Assembly (NCBI GenBank): GCA_041658705.1
Contig: JBAZZT010000002.1
Coordinates: 62,001-126,000, forward strand
DNA from: CAIKNB01 sp041658705
GTDB taxonomy: Bacteria > Patescibacteriota > Patescibacteriia > 2-12-FULL-60-25
Direction of reading: 5' to 3'
Length of the DNA: 64,000 bases
The notes beneath the pieces are model-generated. The model saw nothing but the letters and a program-made list of their open reading frames with translations. It was not told the DNA's origin and searched no databases. The position numbers and the translations under genes are program-made. Shown piece by piece: positions 52,595 to 60,470 of the stretch (position 1 is its first letter; every line of letters begins with the position of its first letter).

Positions 52595-53627
52595 TCATTG
52601 CATCTTTTCCGGCTGCGGCTTCGCCACCAGACGACGGTCGGGAGCGATTGATTTTTCATATAGATCGTCGGGTGCAACGAACGCTTCGTAAGCTGGAAAT
52701 CCATTCACTAACGAACGCGCCAGTTCCTGCGCCTGCTCGGTAATGACCTCCGATAATCTCCGTTCGAATCCTTTCCAGAACACCGGAACATTCAATTGCG
52801 TAAAAATCTCTCGCAGGATCTTTTTCTTGCCATATGTGCTCATCAAATCCTTGCCGTCCGCCTGGACAAAATCCCGCCCGGTGAACAAGCCGTTCGCGAA
52901 CAGCGGCAGGACTACGGCATCAATAACCGCCACTCGAAACTCCTCCATGAAATCAAGCGTCAAGGAAGGCTTCCCATACCGCTCCGAGTGGAGCATGCCT
53001 ACGAACGGGTCGAGACCCGCGAATAGCAACGCCCGCTCTACCTCGTTACGCAGAACGCCATAACCATAGTTCAGCGAAATGTTCACTTGATCGCCTCCGC
53101 GCTGGTCTCGTCCGAGTCCTTTGAACACATGGGACCAGGCGCCGGAAAAATATCGCTCCGCCGCTTGTCCCTCGGCGCTCATCAAGCTTCCCACATTGTT
53201 CGCCTGAAGTGCGCGCTCCAAAGCCTCCTGCATACTTACAATCGCTTTTGGGTCGCGACCGAGGACCGCCGCCAGCGCAATCTGGCTCCTCATCTTTCCG
53301 AACACGAACTGTCGGGCATACAAAAACGCACCACCGCTCAACGCAACACGAAACTGCGCATGGCGTACTTTGGTGGAACCAGTCGGCACGCTCGGAACGA
53401 TCCGTGCCTCTGGTTTACCGAACTTTCCGATATACGAAATGTCCACCCCATGCTTCATTGCCAAACGCACCGCATCAGCGGAAATGGACGAGCTGCCCAT
53501 GATGAGTATGCGTTCCAGACGCCGGGCAGGATAGTGATGCGGGGTCGTATCGTTCGGAATTTCGAGGACAATCTGCTCATGCTGCCTTCGAATACGCGTT
53601 CCAAAGGTACTCACAACAAGATCCATA
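52595..53627 (-). CDS. cas1: Cas1 integrase, stand-alone
   Basis: 343 residues from MDLVVSTFGTRIRRQ. GGGGGG ten bases upstream and the usual Cas1 N-terminus favour this start over ATG 53677. An N-terminal beta domain and the helical catalytic domain are present. The metal-binding residues are Glu152 in 'SAEGQAAERYF', His213 in 'GMLHSERYGK' and Asp225 in 'LTLDFMEEF', so it should be active. In CRISPR systems Cas1 works with Cas2 to insert short spacers; here no cas2, effector or other cas gene is visible within the window. It reads away from the repeat array that begins 158 bases upstream of its start. It could be a relict, or a Cas1-only integrase comparable in principle to the casposase. Confidence 0.97.
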
Positions 53628-53785
53628 TAATTGGTCCCCCCAATTAATATTGAATCTGCACCTGTATAGTGCATCACGAAAAACGTGTCGGGTCAAAAAA
53701 TGCAAAAATAACTTTCAGGATGCAGACTTGAAAAACATGAAACTTTAAGCTTAACAGAGATAAAAAATCCTCTTGACTGCATGCG
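53628..53785 (+). promoter_or_regulatory. AT-rich leader between cas1 and the repeat array
   Basis: 158 bases, markedly AT-rich against both flanks, ending directly at the first repeat with ...TCTTGACTGCATGCG. In CRISPR loci such leaders carry the array promoter and the Cas1 docking site. Divergent placement of cas1 and the array fits that arrangement. No confident promoter boxes can be assigned on either strand. TATACA on the cas1 strand is a weak -10 candidate. Confidence 0.6.
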
Positions 53786-53822
53786 GTCGCACAATGTGTC
53801 TTTTTACGACACCTACTGCAAC
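53786..53822 (+). repeat. Array repeat 1 (leader-proximal)
   Basis: 37 bp, identical to repeat 2. It follows the AT-rich leader and precedes cargo segment 1. Confidence 0.95.
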
Positions 53823-53999
53823 CCTGCGGGTATCCTCGATTGGGGTTGGGCGAACACCGGCCTTCATGCACCTCCACTCTACTCGGCGCACACCGGGAAA
53901 GACAAGCGGGCGTCGGTGGAGCCCGCGGCCGCAAGGGCCCCGTGTTGCGGTTCCTCAGGACAAAAGAAGAAGCGGCCCCATGATTATAGTAGCTCATGA
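53823..53999 (+). pseudogene. C-terminal fragment of a gene at the left edge of cargo 1
   Basis: From the repeat boundary an open frame with coding-like composition reads AGILDWGWANTGLHAPPLYS... and ends in TGA at 53997-53999, about 58 residues after the repeat. It has no start of its own apart from codons in the leader and repeat. The frame is compatible with the tail of a gene whose upstream part was left outside the captured fragment. Confidence 0.4.
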
Positions 54000-54024
54000 G
54001 ACCGCAGGATGAACGAGTAGAACG

Positions 54025-54738
54025 TCAGATGACCAGCTCTACTTCGGCGCCGGTGAGCCTGGCCAGTATCCAGTGCAAATCATCTTCGCCCTCGACTTCC
54101 CACTCAGAAGGGGTGGACAGGACTAGGAGGTCGGCCCCCTCAGGGATGATGCGCACGGCACCGCTGAAGATCCGACCCGAACGGGTGAAGGCGCTAAGTC
54201 CCGTTTCCTGGACCCCTAGACGGGCTGCGGCTGCATGCACAACCGTGGCACATTCAGTCGCAATCCCAACGTGCCCCACCGGACGAGGGAGCCCGGCCAG
54301 AGAGTAGTTGCGAGCACCGTTTGTGAAGACAAGGTCCCCAGGCCGTAGCGTGGTCATGGAGACCGCGTAGCCAACCAGCCGCTGTTGTATGGACCTGCGC
54401 GGTAGCCAAATCCCACACTGGGCGTAGACCCACTTGGTGAAGCTGGAGCAGTCAACCACCTCCGGCGCCTGGGCGAGTCGCGCACCGCGGGTGTACCTCG
54501 ACTGCCCTATTCGACTCCGTGCTACCGACACTGGGTCGAGGTCGAGCTCCACGCATCCCGCTGTTTGCAGCGCCCGCAGGATGGCTGGACGCGTGAGCGC
54601 CAAGGGAAGCTGGGACAGATTGAGGGCGCATCTACCCGCCACGGTCCGAAAACAGCGGCCGCCTGCGCGCTGAGGCGATTCCAACGTTTGGATGGGGATT
54701 CCGTTACATCGATCCTCGACTGTGCTCGACCAGTTCAT
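54025..54738 (-). CDS. NlpC/P60-family cell-wall peptidase (cargo of array segment 1)
   Basis: 237 residues from MNWSSTVEDRCNG, with GAAAGGGTCTCCACA upstream. The second half holds the NlpC/P60 core: 'VVDCSSFTKWVYAQCGIWLP' (catalytic Cys in DCSSF), 'LRPGDLVF' and 'VGHVGIATECATVVHAA' (catalytic His). It would cleave peptide bonds in peptidoglycan stems or related amides. There is no signal peptide, as in phage or conjugative cell-wall hydrolases. Its Arg-rich composition and lack of AAA codons are unlike the neighbouring chromosomal genes, suggesting foreign origin. Confidence 0.85.
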   Translation of the reverse strand: MNWSSTVEDRCNGIPIQTLESPQRAGGRCFRTVAGRCALNLSQLPLALTRPAILRALQTAGCVELDLDPVSVARSRIGQSRYTRGARLAQAPEVVDCSSFTKWVYAQCGIWLPRRSIQQRLVGYAVSMTTLRPGDLVFTNGARNYSLAGLPRPVGHVGIATECATVVHAAAARLGVQETGLSAFTRSGRIFSGAVRIIPEGADLLVLSTPSEWEVEGEDDLHWILARLTGAEVELVI

Positions 54739-54806
54739 TGTGGAGACCCTTTCATTCTTGACTGTTCCCAAGCCGTGGGGTCGGCCGCGACCGGAATGGA
54801 CTGCAA

Positions 54807-54852
54807 CCCTTCCACGGGCATGAGCTCCATGGCGCTCATGCCCGTGGAAGGG
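54807..54852. repeat. 19-bp perfect hairpin within cargo 1
   Basis: CCCTTCCACGGGCATGAGC (54807-54825) is repeated inverted at 54834-54852 with an 8-base loop. It lies upstream of the NlpC/P60 gene, in DNA (54739-55592) without a complete gene. It could be a terminator of a donor gene, or a fold-back assembly artefact. Confidence 0.85.
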
Positions 54853-55349
54853 TCATACCAGTCGGCCCAACTTCGCTGCTGGCCCTGAGCCCGAAGAGTT
54901 GCGTAGGGAACCGACGCCCGTGCTTGCTCGTGCCGCAACGCTCCCATCGCGCGGACTCGGGTCCTGCCAGTCGACCTGCGGCGGCCGCCGGCCCGGTTTT
55001 TGGTGCCACAAACGGTGCAGCCGACTTGCGCCGCTGATCAGCCCAACGACGCGCAGGCCTTGGCACCGAGCAAGCCGGATCTGGCGACCTTCCGGACGCT
55101 TTCCGGTTGCCCGCCTCGCAGCGCGAGGGCTCGTGCAGGGCGATGGAAGTAGACCCTGCCGGAGGTTCGGAATTCCGATGCTCTCAGGTTGCCCACCAAG
55201 ACAGCCGGCCGAGGCTCAAGACCAATGGTGCAGTCCTTGGGGGCGGTTGGCAAGCTTGGGTGTGTCAACCCATCGCTAAATCAGAGCGACTTCGCAGGCG
55301 CATGCAAGGCAGATTTATCGCCGCAGGATGGCCAGACTTGGGCGTGCAC

Positions 55350-55592
55350 GGATCGCGGAACGCCTACTGTGCGCTTCACCCCCCAGTACGACATGCACGC
55401 CAAGTTCAATGCTCTCTTCCACATAGCCCTTCGCGGGAGGACTCGACGATGGCCGGCCGGGACCGAAGACACACCACAACCCGAACCACTTCGCGGGGTG
55501 CATCACCGCCCCGGATGGCAACGCCATCGAAGCCATCTTCCGGCCGCCGACTGTCAGGTTTGGCTACCGCCTATCGCGCGCCACGCCGAGAT
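55350..55592 (+). pseudogene. Possible frameshifted gene remnant at the right edge of cargo 1
   Basis: Two adjacent frames look coding by third-position GC: one reading 'VRFTPQYDMHAKFNALFHIA', then, after a shift near 55430, another reading 'THHNPNHFAGCITAPDGNAI' up to repeat 2. No start and no stop are present, so this may be an internal piece of a gene with one frameshift (sequencing or real), cut by the repeat. I recognise no family. Confidence 0.3.
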
Positions 55593-55629
55593 GTCGCACA
55601 ATGTGTCTTTTTACGACACCTACTGCAAC
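55593..55629 (+). repeat. Array repeat 2
   Basis: 37 of 37 bases identical to repeat 1. It contains an ATG (55601) in frame with the downstream Nudix gene. Confidence 0.95.
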
Positions 55630-55645
55630 TGATAGAATGTGCATC

Positions 55646-56134
55646 ATGACAACTTTCAGCTGGCACACCCAGCCCGTTCCCGACGGCATGCGGATCCGGC
55701 AGGTCTACGGGTTTTGCTTTGATACGCATGGCCGATTGCTCATGCGTAGCGAAGGCGCGAAGCATTCGCTCCCTGGCGGGCGTCCCGAGGCAGATGAAGA
55801 CCTGGCGGCCACCCTGACCCGCGAGTGCTACGAAGAAGTACACGCGGTCATCAAGCGGCCTGTTTACCTCGGGTACCAGCAAGTCGATGACCAGAATGGC
55901 GAGCCACCGTATGCGCAGGTTCGGATGGTCGCTCTCATAGCCGAAATCCGCGAGGCTCGGCCAGACCCAGACACCGGCCGCACTTATGGACGTCTTCTGA
56001 CCAGTGCCGCCAGAGCTGGCGAGTTGCTCGACTGGGGCGAACTGGGTCGCATTCAGAGCTCCGCCGCAGCCATAGTCGCAGCTACGAAGTTCGGTGTGCC
56101 GGCCATGAACCCCGGCCGAGAGAGCCAGATCTGA
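55646..56134 (+). CDS. Nudix hydrolase (cargo of array segment 2)
   Basis: 162 residues from MTTFSWHTQPVPDGMRIRQV. The Nudix box is 'GGRPEADEDLAATLTRECYEEV', fitting G-x5-E-x7-R-E-U-x-E-E and lacking only the last Gly. It hydrolyses nucleoside diphosphates linked to another moiety; substrate unknown. Its ATG is only 16 bases after repeat 2, and the frame is open through the repeat to an ATG at 55601, so a longer protein beginning MCLFTTPTAT could be made from the repeat itself. Composition is GC-rich and foreign-looking. Confidence 0.85.
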   Translation: MTTFSWHTQPVPDGMRIRQVYGFCFDTHGRLLMRSEGAKHSLPGGRPEADEDLAATLTRECYEEVHAVIKRPVYLGYQQVDDQNGEPPYAQVRMVALIAEIREARPDPDTGRTYGRLLTSAARAGELLDWGELGRIQSSAAAIVAATKFGVPAMNPGRESQI

Positions 56135-56161
56135 GCAAAACTCGCGTCGCGAAGGTGTCCC

Positions 56162-56778
56162 GTGACCCATTGGCAGTTCCATTACCCCAAGCGCCTCGCC
56201 TTCTACCCGCCTGACTTCGAGGACCCTGGGCTCGGGGGAAGCGAAGCATCCCTGGTTGTCCTCACCCGTGCCCTCGCCCGTAGAGGTCATCGGGTCGAGG
56301 TCTTCAATTCCTGCTACAAGCCGGGCGACTACGATGGGGTATGTTGGCGAATGAGCTGGGAATTCCATGATGCTGTCACGCCCGATGTCGCTGTCGCCGT
56401 GCGCTTTGACGAAGCGCTTTGGCCGGTCAGTACGACCGTGCGCCGCCAGTTGTTCTGGATGCTTGATGACCGTCCGCGGGGCCCGGCTGCCTTTATGAAG
56501 CACTTCGGCGATCGAGGGGGCACGGTTGTCGTCGCTTCGCATGCGATGGAGCGGCGGCTCGCCGCCGCCGATGTCCGGACGCGTGCAGTTCGGATTCCGT
56601 TGCCGATCGAAACTCGGCGCTATCTGCTCGATAGGCCCCGGGCGTTGGCATGTCTGTACTCCAGTATGCCGAACCGCGGCCTCGACGTTCTTCTCTCGAT
56701 CTGGCCACGAATCCGTTCCCAGGTCCCAGAGGCTGAGCTCTGGGTGACCAATGGCTGGCAGCTGTGGGGCTTCACCAA
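56162..56778 (+). pseudogene. Glycosyltransferase (GT4-like) truncated by array repeat 3
   Basis: GTG start 28 bases after the Nudix gene. The visible ~205 residues hold the N-terminal half of a GT-B enzyme: 'PGLGGSEASLVVLTRALARRGHRVEVFNSCY' (residues ~22-52), 'VAVRFDEALWPV', 'MPNRGLDVLLSIWPRIRSQVPEAELWV'. The donor-binding C-terminal half is absent because repeat 3 interrupts the frame, which then ends in SHNVSFYDT from repeat sequence. The gene was cut at the fragment boundary, so this copy is unlikely to be active. Confidence 0.8.
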
Positions 56779-56815
56779 GTCGCACAATGTGTCTTTTTAC
56801 GACACCTGACGCAAC
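56779..56815 (+). repeat. Array repeat 3 (leader-distal, degenerate)
   Basis: Same 29 first bases as repeats 1 and 2, then TGACG in place of TACTG before the final CAAC (three mismatches). It ends ten bases before the stop codon of the convergent CAP gene. Confidence 0.95.
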
Positions 56816-56825
56816 TACCGCTACT

Positions 56826-57971
56826 TTAAAATCGCCACAGCACAAAAGCCAAACCGATAATCGCCAAAGTGTGCGCTACTATCCTGGGGTGGCGGATTTT
56901 TGTCTTGACGCTAAGGCCGACCAGCAGGCAAGCGCCCAAGAACAATACGACCAGGAGATAAGCCAGTCGTGCGCTATCGCGCAAATTATTCAAGTCGATC
57001 GAGCCGAAAAGCGTCCCCTCTGGTTTGGCGCCGAACGAATATAGATCACGAGGATCGCTCCCGGGCACATAGGAAGCCGCCGTGCTCACCTCATCCCGTC
57101 CGTCCAGACTTTGAGCCAGGATCGTGACGTGACGCGCTGACGTCAGCATCGAGCTCGGTAGGCTGCCGTGCCAGTTGCCTTGCGCATCGCGCTGCAAGTC
57201 GATCCAGGTGGAAGCGTAACCGGCTTTGACTGATAAAGCTTCCTGCGCGGTGACTTGGATTCCGATCGAACCGGCGCTGGGCGTGATAGACAAGCTTAAT
57301 GGATCGTAAGCCAGTTCAGTCTTTTGCTTGACCCCCGCGATGGCTCCGGCGATCTTCGGCGCGCCGAATATCTGCACCACGATAGTCGAGGACTGTCCCT
57401 CAAAAGTCCCGCGCACGACGCCGATGCCGATATCCTTGAATTCCGGATTTACGATGTTGGCGCGATGCGTCGGGCTGGCGAGCCATCCGGCCTCCACGTC
57501 TTCAGCCTGGTGATAATGCACGGCCAAATTTTCTCCCAACAGCGAATAGGCATAGCCCGCTGCACTGACGAAATCCCAAGGCGTGCGACCGCTCGGGCTG
57601 GTGTGAGAAAAATATTGCTTGGCCATCATGTCATCAGCTCTGGCCTGCGCCGCCTGGGCGAGCCGCGGGTTGGAGTTCAGTGCCTTCAAACCAAAGCTGT
57701 GCCGCGTCTGGTTAGTCAAATCCACGATGTTCTGCGCGGTGATGGCGCTGGACAAGACAGCTTGCGCCGGCAAGATGAGCGAGGCCGCAAGGACGAGCGC
57801 CTTGAGCGAGAGCAGCGCCAGACCAAAACCTAAAAGCGCGCGATGCTTGAGCACGTGCGGCACATGACCGTTGCCGGCATGCGGCAGCAGATGGTCCTTG
57901 GCCTGCCGCCGCAAGACCCGCCCAGCCCTGACCAACGGATGCGCTGCTTTGGTTTTTTTACGCGTCTTCAC
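56826..57971 (-). CDS. CAP/SCP-domain membrane protein
   Basis: 381 residues. A basic N-terminal tail, a transmembrane helix (~45-70), then the CAP domain: 'NIVDLTNQTRHSFGLKALNSNPRLAQAAQARADDMMAKQYFSHTSPSG' and 'GENLAVHY...AGWLASPTHRANIVNPEFKDIGIGVV' (the HTSP and GW..SPxHR motifs). A mid domain follows, and a second helix near the C-terminus ('LLVVLFLGACLLVGLSV'). CAP proteins are secreted or surface proteins of varied function. Its 3' end adjoins the array. Confidence 0.93.
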   Translation of the reverse strand: MKTRKKTKAAHPLVRAGRVLRRQAKDHLLPHAGNGHVPHVLKHRALLGFGLALLSLKALVLAASLILPAQAVLSSAITAQNIVDLTNQTRHSFGLKALNSNPRLAQAAQARADDMMAKQYFSHTSPSGRTPWDFVSAAGYAYSLLGENLAVHYHQAEDVEAGWLASPTHRANIVNPEFKDIGIGVVRGTFEGQSSTIVVQIFGAPKIAGAIAGVKQKTELAYDPLSLSITPSAGSIGIQVTAQEALSVKAGYASTWIDLQRDAQGNWHGSLPSSMLTSARHVTILAQSLDGRDEVSTAASYVPGSDPRDLYSFGAKPEGTLFGSIDLNNLRDSARLAYLLVVLFLGACLLVGLSVKTKIRHPRIVAHTLAIIGLAFVLWRF

Positions 57972-57993
57972 GCCGATAGTTTAGCACAAACTT

Positions 57994-58027
57994 CAAAAAA
58001 AATAACCGCCGGGCAAGGGCCACGGCG
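57994..58027 (-). terminator. Terminator of the 58045-58689 gene
   Basis: Minus strand: CCGCC-loop-GGCGG followed by TTATTTTTTTTGAAG, about 18 bases after the stop codon. Confidence 0.75.
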
Positions 58028-58044
58028 GCGTGGGTTCGGGGAAG

Positions 58045-58689
58045 TCAATCGGGTTTCTGCGGAGACAGGACGAGCCAGACGCCGTCCGTCTTGCGTTTTC
58101 CCACGAGTGGAGCTTGAGCCATGAGAGCGCACAGCGGCGCGAGGCGCTCGACTTCCGCGGCATGACCCTTCGAAGCATGCCACAGCAAGAGCACGAACAA
58201 GCAGCCGTAGTTGTGCCGGAGCGGCGCCAACCAAAGGTACCTGCCCGTTCTGATGATTCGACCTCTGGGACGTAGGCGCGTCCACATCGGAAGAAGTTCC
58301 TTCAACGCCGACTCAAGGCTTGACTCGGCCGGGGTCATGAAGATATCCCCCATGATGTAACCCATGCCGTTGAACATGCTGTTCAACTTGATATCCACTT
58401 TCAACGGCGAGACGCGTAGCGCGTCGGTCAAGTCGATGAAATCCTCGGGACACGCTTCGTACAGACCCTTGCCCTGAACGATCCCCCACTTGATATCCGA
58501 CTCGTCCAATACTTCGAGCGCAGCCACAATCAGCTCCGGCGCAATCGGCTGGTCGAGGAACTTTCCTCTGTCGCGCAACACGACGAAAGGTTGCATGAGC
58601 TCAAGCGCGCGATCCCAGACTTTGGGATCAAGCGCTCGTTCACCGAAGAAACGGTGCAGCGAATCTTTCAAAGGACGTTTGGCGGTCAT
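58045..58689 (-). CDS. Hypothetical protein
   Basis: 214 residues from MTAKRPLKDSLHRFFGERAL, start fixed by CGCGGAGGTAGAC. A soluble helix-rich protein with 'LEVLDESDIKWGIVQGKGLYEACPEDFIDLTDALRVSPLKVDIKLNSMFN'. No family recognised. The longer frame from 58998 reads antisense through the tRNA-Trp gene and is rejected. Confidence 0.7.
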   Translation of the reverse strand: MTAKRPLKDSLHRFFGERALDPKVWDRALELMQPFVVLRDRGKFLDQPIAPELIVAALEVLDESDIKWGIVQGKGLYEACPEDFIDLTDALRVSPLKVDIKLNSMFNGMGYIMGDIFMTPAESSLESALKELLPMWTRLRPRGRIIRTGRYLWLAPLRHNYGCLFVLLLWHASKGHAAEVERLAPLCALMAQAPLVGKRKTDGVWLVLSPQKPD

Positions 58690-58799
58690 GTCTACCTCCG
58701 CGCGGAGCTTATGCGAACCTTGCGAGACAGTCAAACCGAGACCTGACGCGACTTGAAAGAACAGATAAAGACTGCTAATGTACTCGCACAATTTTATAT

Positions 58800-58873
58800 A
58801 GGGGCGTCGTTCAATGGTAGGACGCTGGTCTCCAAAACCAGCGACGTAGGTTCGATTCCTACCGCCCCTGCCA
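58800..58873 (+). tRNA. tRNA-Trp (anticodon CCA), CCA end encoded
   Basis: A 7-bp acceptor stem (AGGGGCG with CGCCCCT), D arm with GTTCAATGGTAGGAC, anticodon stem-loop CTGGT-CTCCAAA-ACCAG with anticodon CCA, and T arm TAGGTTCGATTCCTA. Discriminator G and an encoded CCA complete it. The DNA after it is AT-richer and carries accessory genes, so it may be an integration site. Confidence 0.97.
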
Positions 58874-59056
58874 ATAGCCGACTTGGTGTGGAAGACCGCT
58901 TTCCTATAGGAAGGTGGACAAGAGTTCCGAGTGATCGGAATCCCAGCCAAGCCAGCTGCTGAAAATCCGTCACCGAGAGGTGGCGGTTTTTCAATCACAG
59001 AATTGCACGCTCCTCAAGTTTGCTTTACTGCGGCTGATGGCTATACTGTGTTTGAT

Positions 59057-60007
59057 ATGAAATTTCAGTCTTCTGTTGATCGGATTGTCGGTAAGGTGAC
59101 CGATGAGGAGAAAAAGTTAATAGCGAGAGAGATGGAAAAGCGCTTCCTGACCCAGTATGCGACGCGCAATCTCGTTGAGCGTCAAAAAAGCGCGGAGGAT
59201 CTTCAGATGATTGAACTCGCGGATAGTGAGACGAGCAAGGTTCTACGCCACTATGACGAGAATCCATTCTCAATACCATCCGGAAACATTCATTTCATAG
59301 ATTCAGACAAGTGGAATTTGCGGGAAGGCACGGCCGGTATCACGCGTCCGCAGTATCAGTCGATTTTGTTACGCGATGATCGGAGTAGGTCAATTCTTTA
59401 TGCGCATATTTTCCATGAGATGTTACATTTTAAGTCGCATTATGCAGTTCAGGTTCCGACGGAAGAAGGCCTGGAGCCGCTGGAGGACTACCGTCTTGGT
59501 TTGAGCGTACATTCCCGCAATATAAAAAAAGAGTATTTCCATAATCTAAATGAAGCGGTGACTGAGGAATTGACGAAACGCTATGTTTTGACTGCTTTCA
59601 ATGGTCCTATGTTTGCTAAAGAGCGTGATCAATTTGTGGCATTTCGGTCGGCGCAAAATCTCAAGGGTAATGACGTATATGCCTTGCGCGTAGAGCTTGA
59701 TCCGGAGCAGCCTGCGGAGAGGACCAGAAAGGGTCTCCAGCGATATCTCGTGAAGACCAAGGAATTCGAATACAAAGAAGAACGCGCCATCTTAAAGGCG
59801 CTCTGCGACAATGTCGCATGTGCTAATCCGCAGAAATTTTCCAGTTCAGATGAAGTGTTAGATTTGTTCGCGAAAGCTATGTTTAGCGGCAACATCCTCC
59901 CCCTTGGTCGAACTATAGACGGTAGTTTCGGAAAGGGTACATTCCGCCGTATTGGCGCTGCTGGCAATGATAATGATAGGTTGAGACGCATCGTGCTGTC
60001 CTTATAA
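59057..60007 (+). CDS. Hypothetical protein with HEXXH metallopeptidase-like motif
   Basis: 316 residues from MKFQSSVDRIVGKV. 'ILYAHIFHEMLHFKSHY' (about residues 112-128) has the HExxH zinc motif, and 'NLNEAVTEELTKRY' later could supply the third ligand Glu (a gluzincin-like NEAxTE). This suggests a zinc peptidase-like fold similar to toxin/ImmA-type or anthrax-like proteases, but no family is confirmed. Lower GC and different codon use from the genes left of the tRNA. The extra 42 codons upstream overlap tRNA-flanking sequence and are rejected. Confidence 0.7.
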   Translation: MKFQSSVDRIVGKVTDEEKKLIAREMEKRFLTQYATRNLVERQKSAEDLQMIELADSETSKVLRHYDENPFSIPSGNIHFIDSDKWNLREGTAGITRPQYQSILLRDDRSRSILYAHIFHEMLHFKSHYAVQVPTEEGLEPLEDYRLGLSVHSRNIKKEYFHNLNEAVTEELTKRYVLTAFNGPMFAKERDQFVAFRSAQNLKGNDVYALRVELDPEQPAERTRKGLQRYLVKTKEFEYKEERAILKALCDNVACANPQKFSSSDEVLDLFAKAMFSGNILPLGRTIDGSFGKGTFRRIGAAGNDNDRLRRIVLSL

Positions 60008-60071
60008 CTTGTTTTATTTTTCTGACCCTATCTGCTCCTGTGTCACCATTCTGTTACCCGGAACTACATTT

Positions 60072-60470
60072 ATGAAAAATCGACAGCCGCCTCAAGTACT
60101 GACCGATGTCGGATTGAGTATGTTTGTGGATACTGTGAAGCTTAGAGAATTGCCTCTTCCGATTATTGCTATTCCTGTCGAGCAATTGATTTGGCAATTT
60201 GATATGCCGGTTTGGGCAAAAGATGGAACAGACGACTGGAATCTGACGCCATGGGAAGTTATAAAGAAGGAAGAAGGCTCTACCCTTCATCAAAAAAGAG
60301 TTCGGGAAGCTGATGCGAGCTATCCAATAATTGTCGCAGACTACAAATCTCGTCTTGTGGTTCTCGATGGGGTGCACAGGCTCGTGAGAGCCTACGAAAA
60401 TGGCCAAAAGAGCATAAAGGCAAAAATTATTCCGACGGATTATCTTTTATTGAAAGAATTTCAAAGTTAA
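60072..60470 (+). CDS. ParB-like N-terminal-domain protein
   Basis: 132 residues from MKNRQPPQVLTDVGL. 'YPIIVADYKSRLVVLDGVHRLVRAYENGQKSIKAKIIPTD' matches the ParB/sulfiredoxin fold core, where 'hhv.DG.HRl.A....G...i...hh' is conserved. Mobile-element ParB-like proteins use this fold for CTP/ATP binding or nuclease activity. It follows the HEXXH gene by 65 bases in the same direction. Confidence 0.75.
   Translation: MKNRQPPQVLTDVGLSMFVDTVKLRELPLPIIAIPVEQLIWQFDMPVWAKDGTDDWNLTPWEVIKKEEGSTLHQKRVREADASYPIIVADYKSRLVVLDGVHRLVRAYENGQKSIKAKIIPTDYLLLKEFQS

Larger units (their letters stand above)
53786..56815 (+). CRISPR. Cas1-linked array of three 37-bp repeats with kilobase 'spacers'
   Basis: Repeats start at 53786, 55593 and 56779. 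The intervals between them are 1,770 and 1,149 bp, far beyond the usual 25-50 bp. The repeat begins GTCGCACAATGTGTC, has a GTGTC/GACAC stem around TTTTTAC, and ends CTACTGCAAC. Copies 1 and 2 are identical; the leader-distal copy 3 differs at three positions near its end, as terminal CRISPR repeats often do. Both intervals carry protein-coding DNA cut at the repeats. It is not a conventional CRISPR array: it may be Cas1-mediated capture of long fragments, or a normal array disrupted by insertion or assembly error. Confidence 0.7.

Noticed and set aside
53786..56815. Interpretation as an ordinary CRISPR-Cas immune locus
   Set aside because: Spacing between repeats is over 1 kb and there is no effector, cas2 or short spacer. 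Only the repeat, leader and Cas1 features fit.
53786..56815. Interpretation as an integron with attC sites
   Set aside because: The 37-bp repeat lacks the long imperfect palindrome of attC, no tyrosine integron integrase is present, and cargo genes are cut rather than whole.
55571..56845. Long minus-strand open frame (424 codons) spanning repeats 2 and 3
   Set aside because: It is antisense to the Nudix and glycosyltransferase genes, crosses two repeats, and has no recognisable domain. High GC makes such shadow frames common.
58690..58998. N-terminal extension of the 58045 gene through the tRNA-Trp
   Set aside because: It is antisense to the tRNA; an ATG with a strong GGAGG site at 58689 is the better start.
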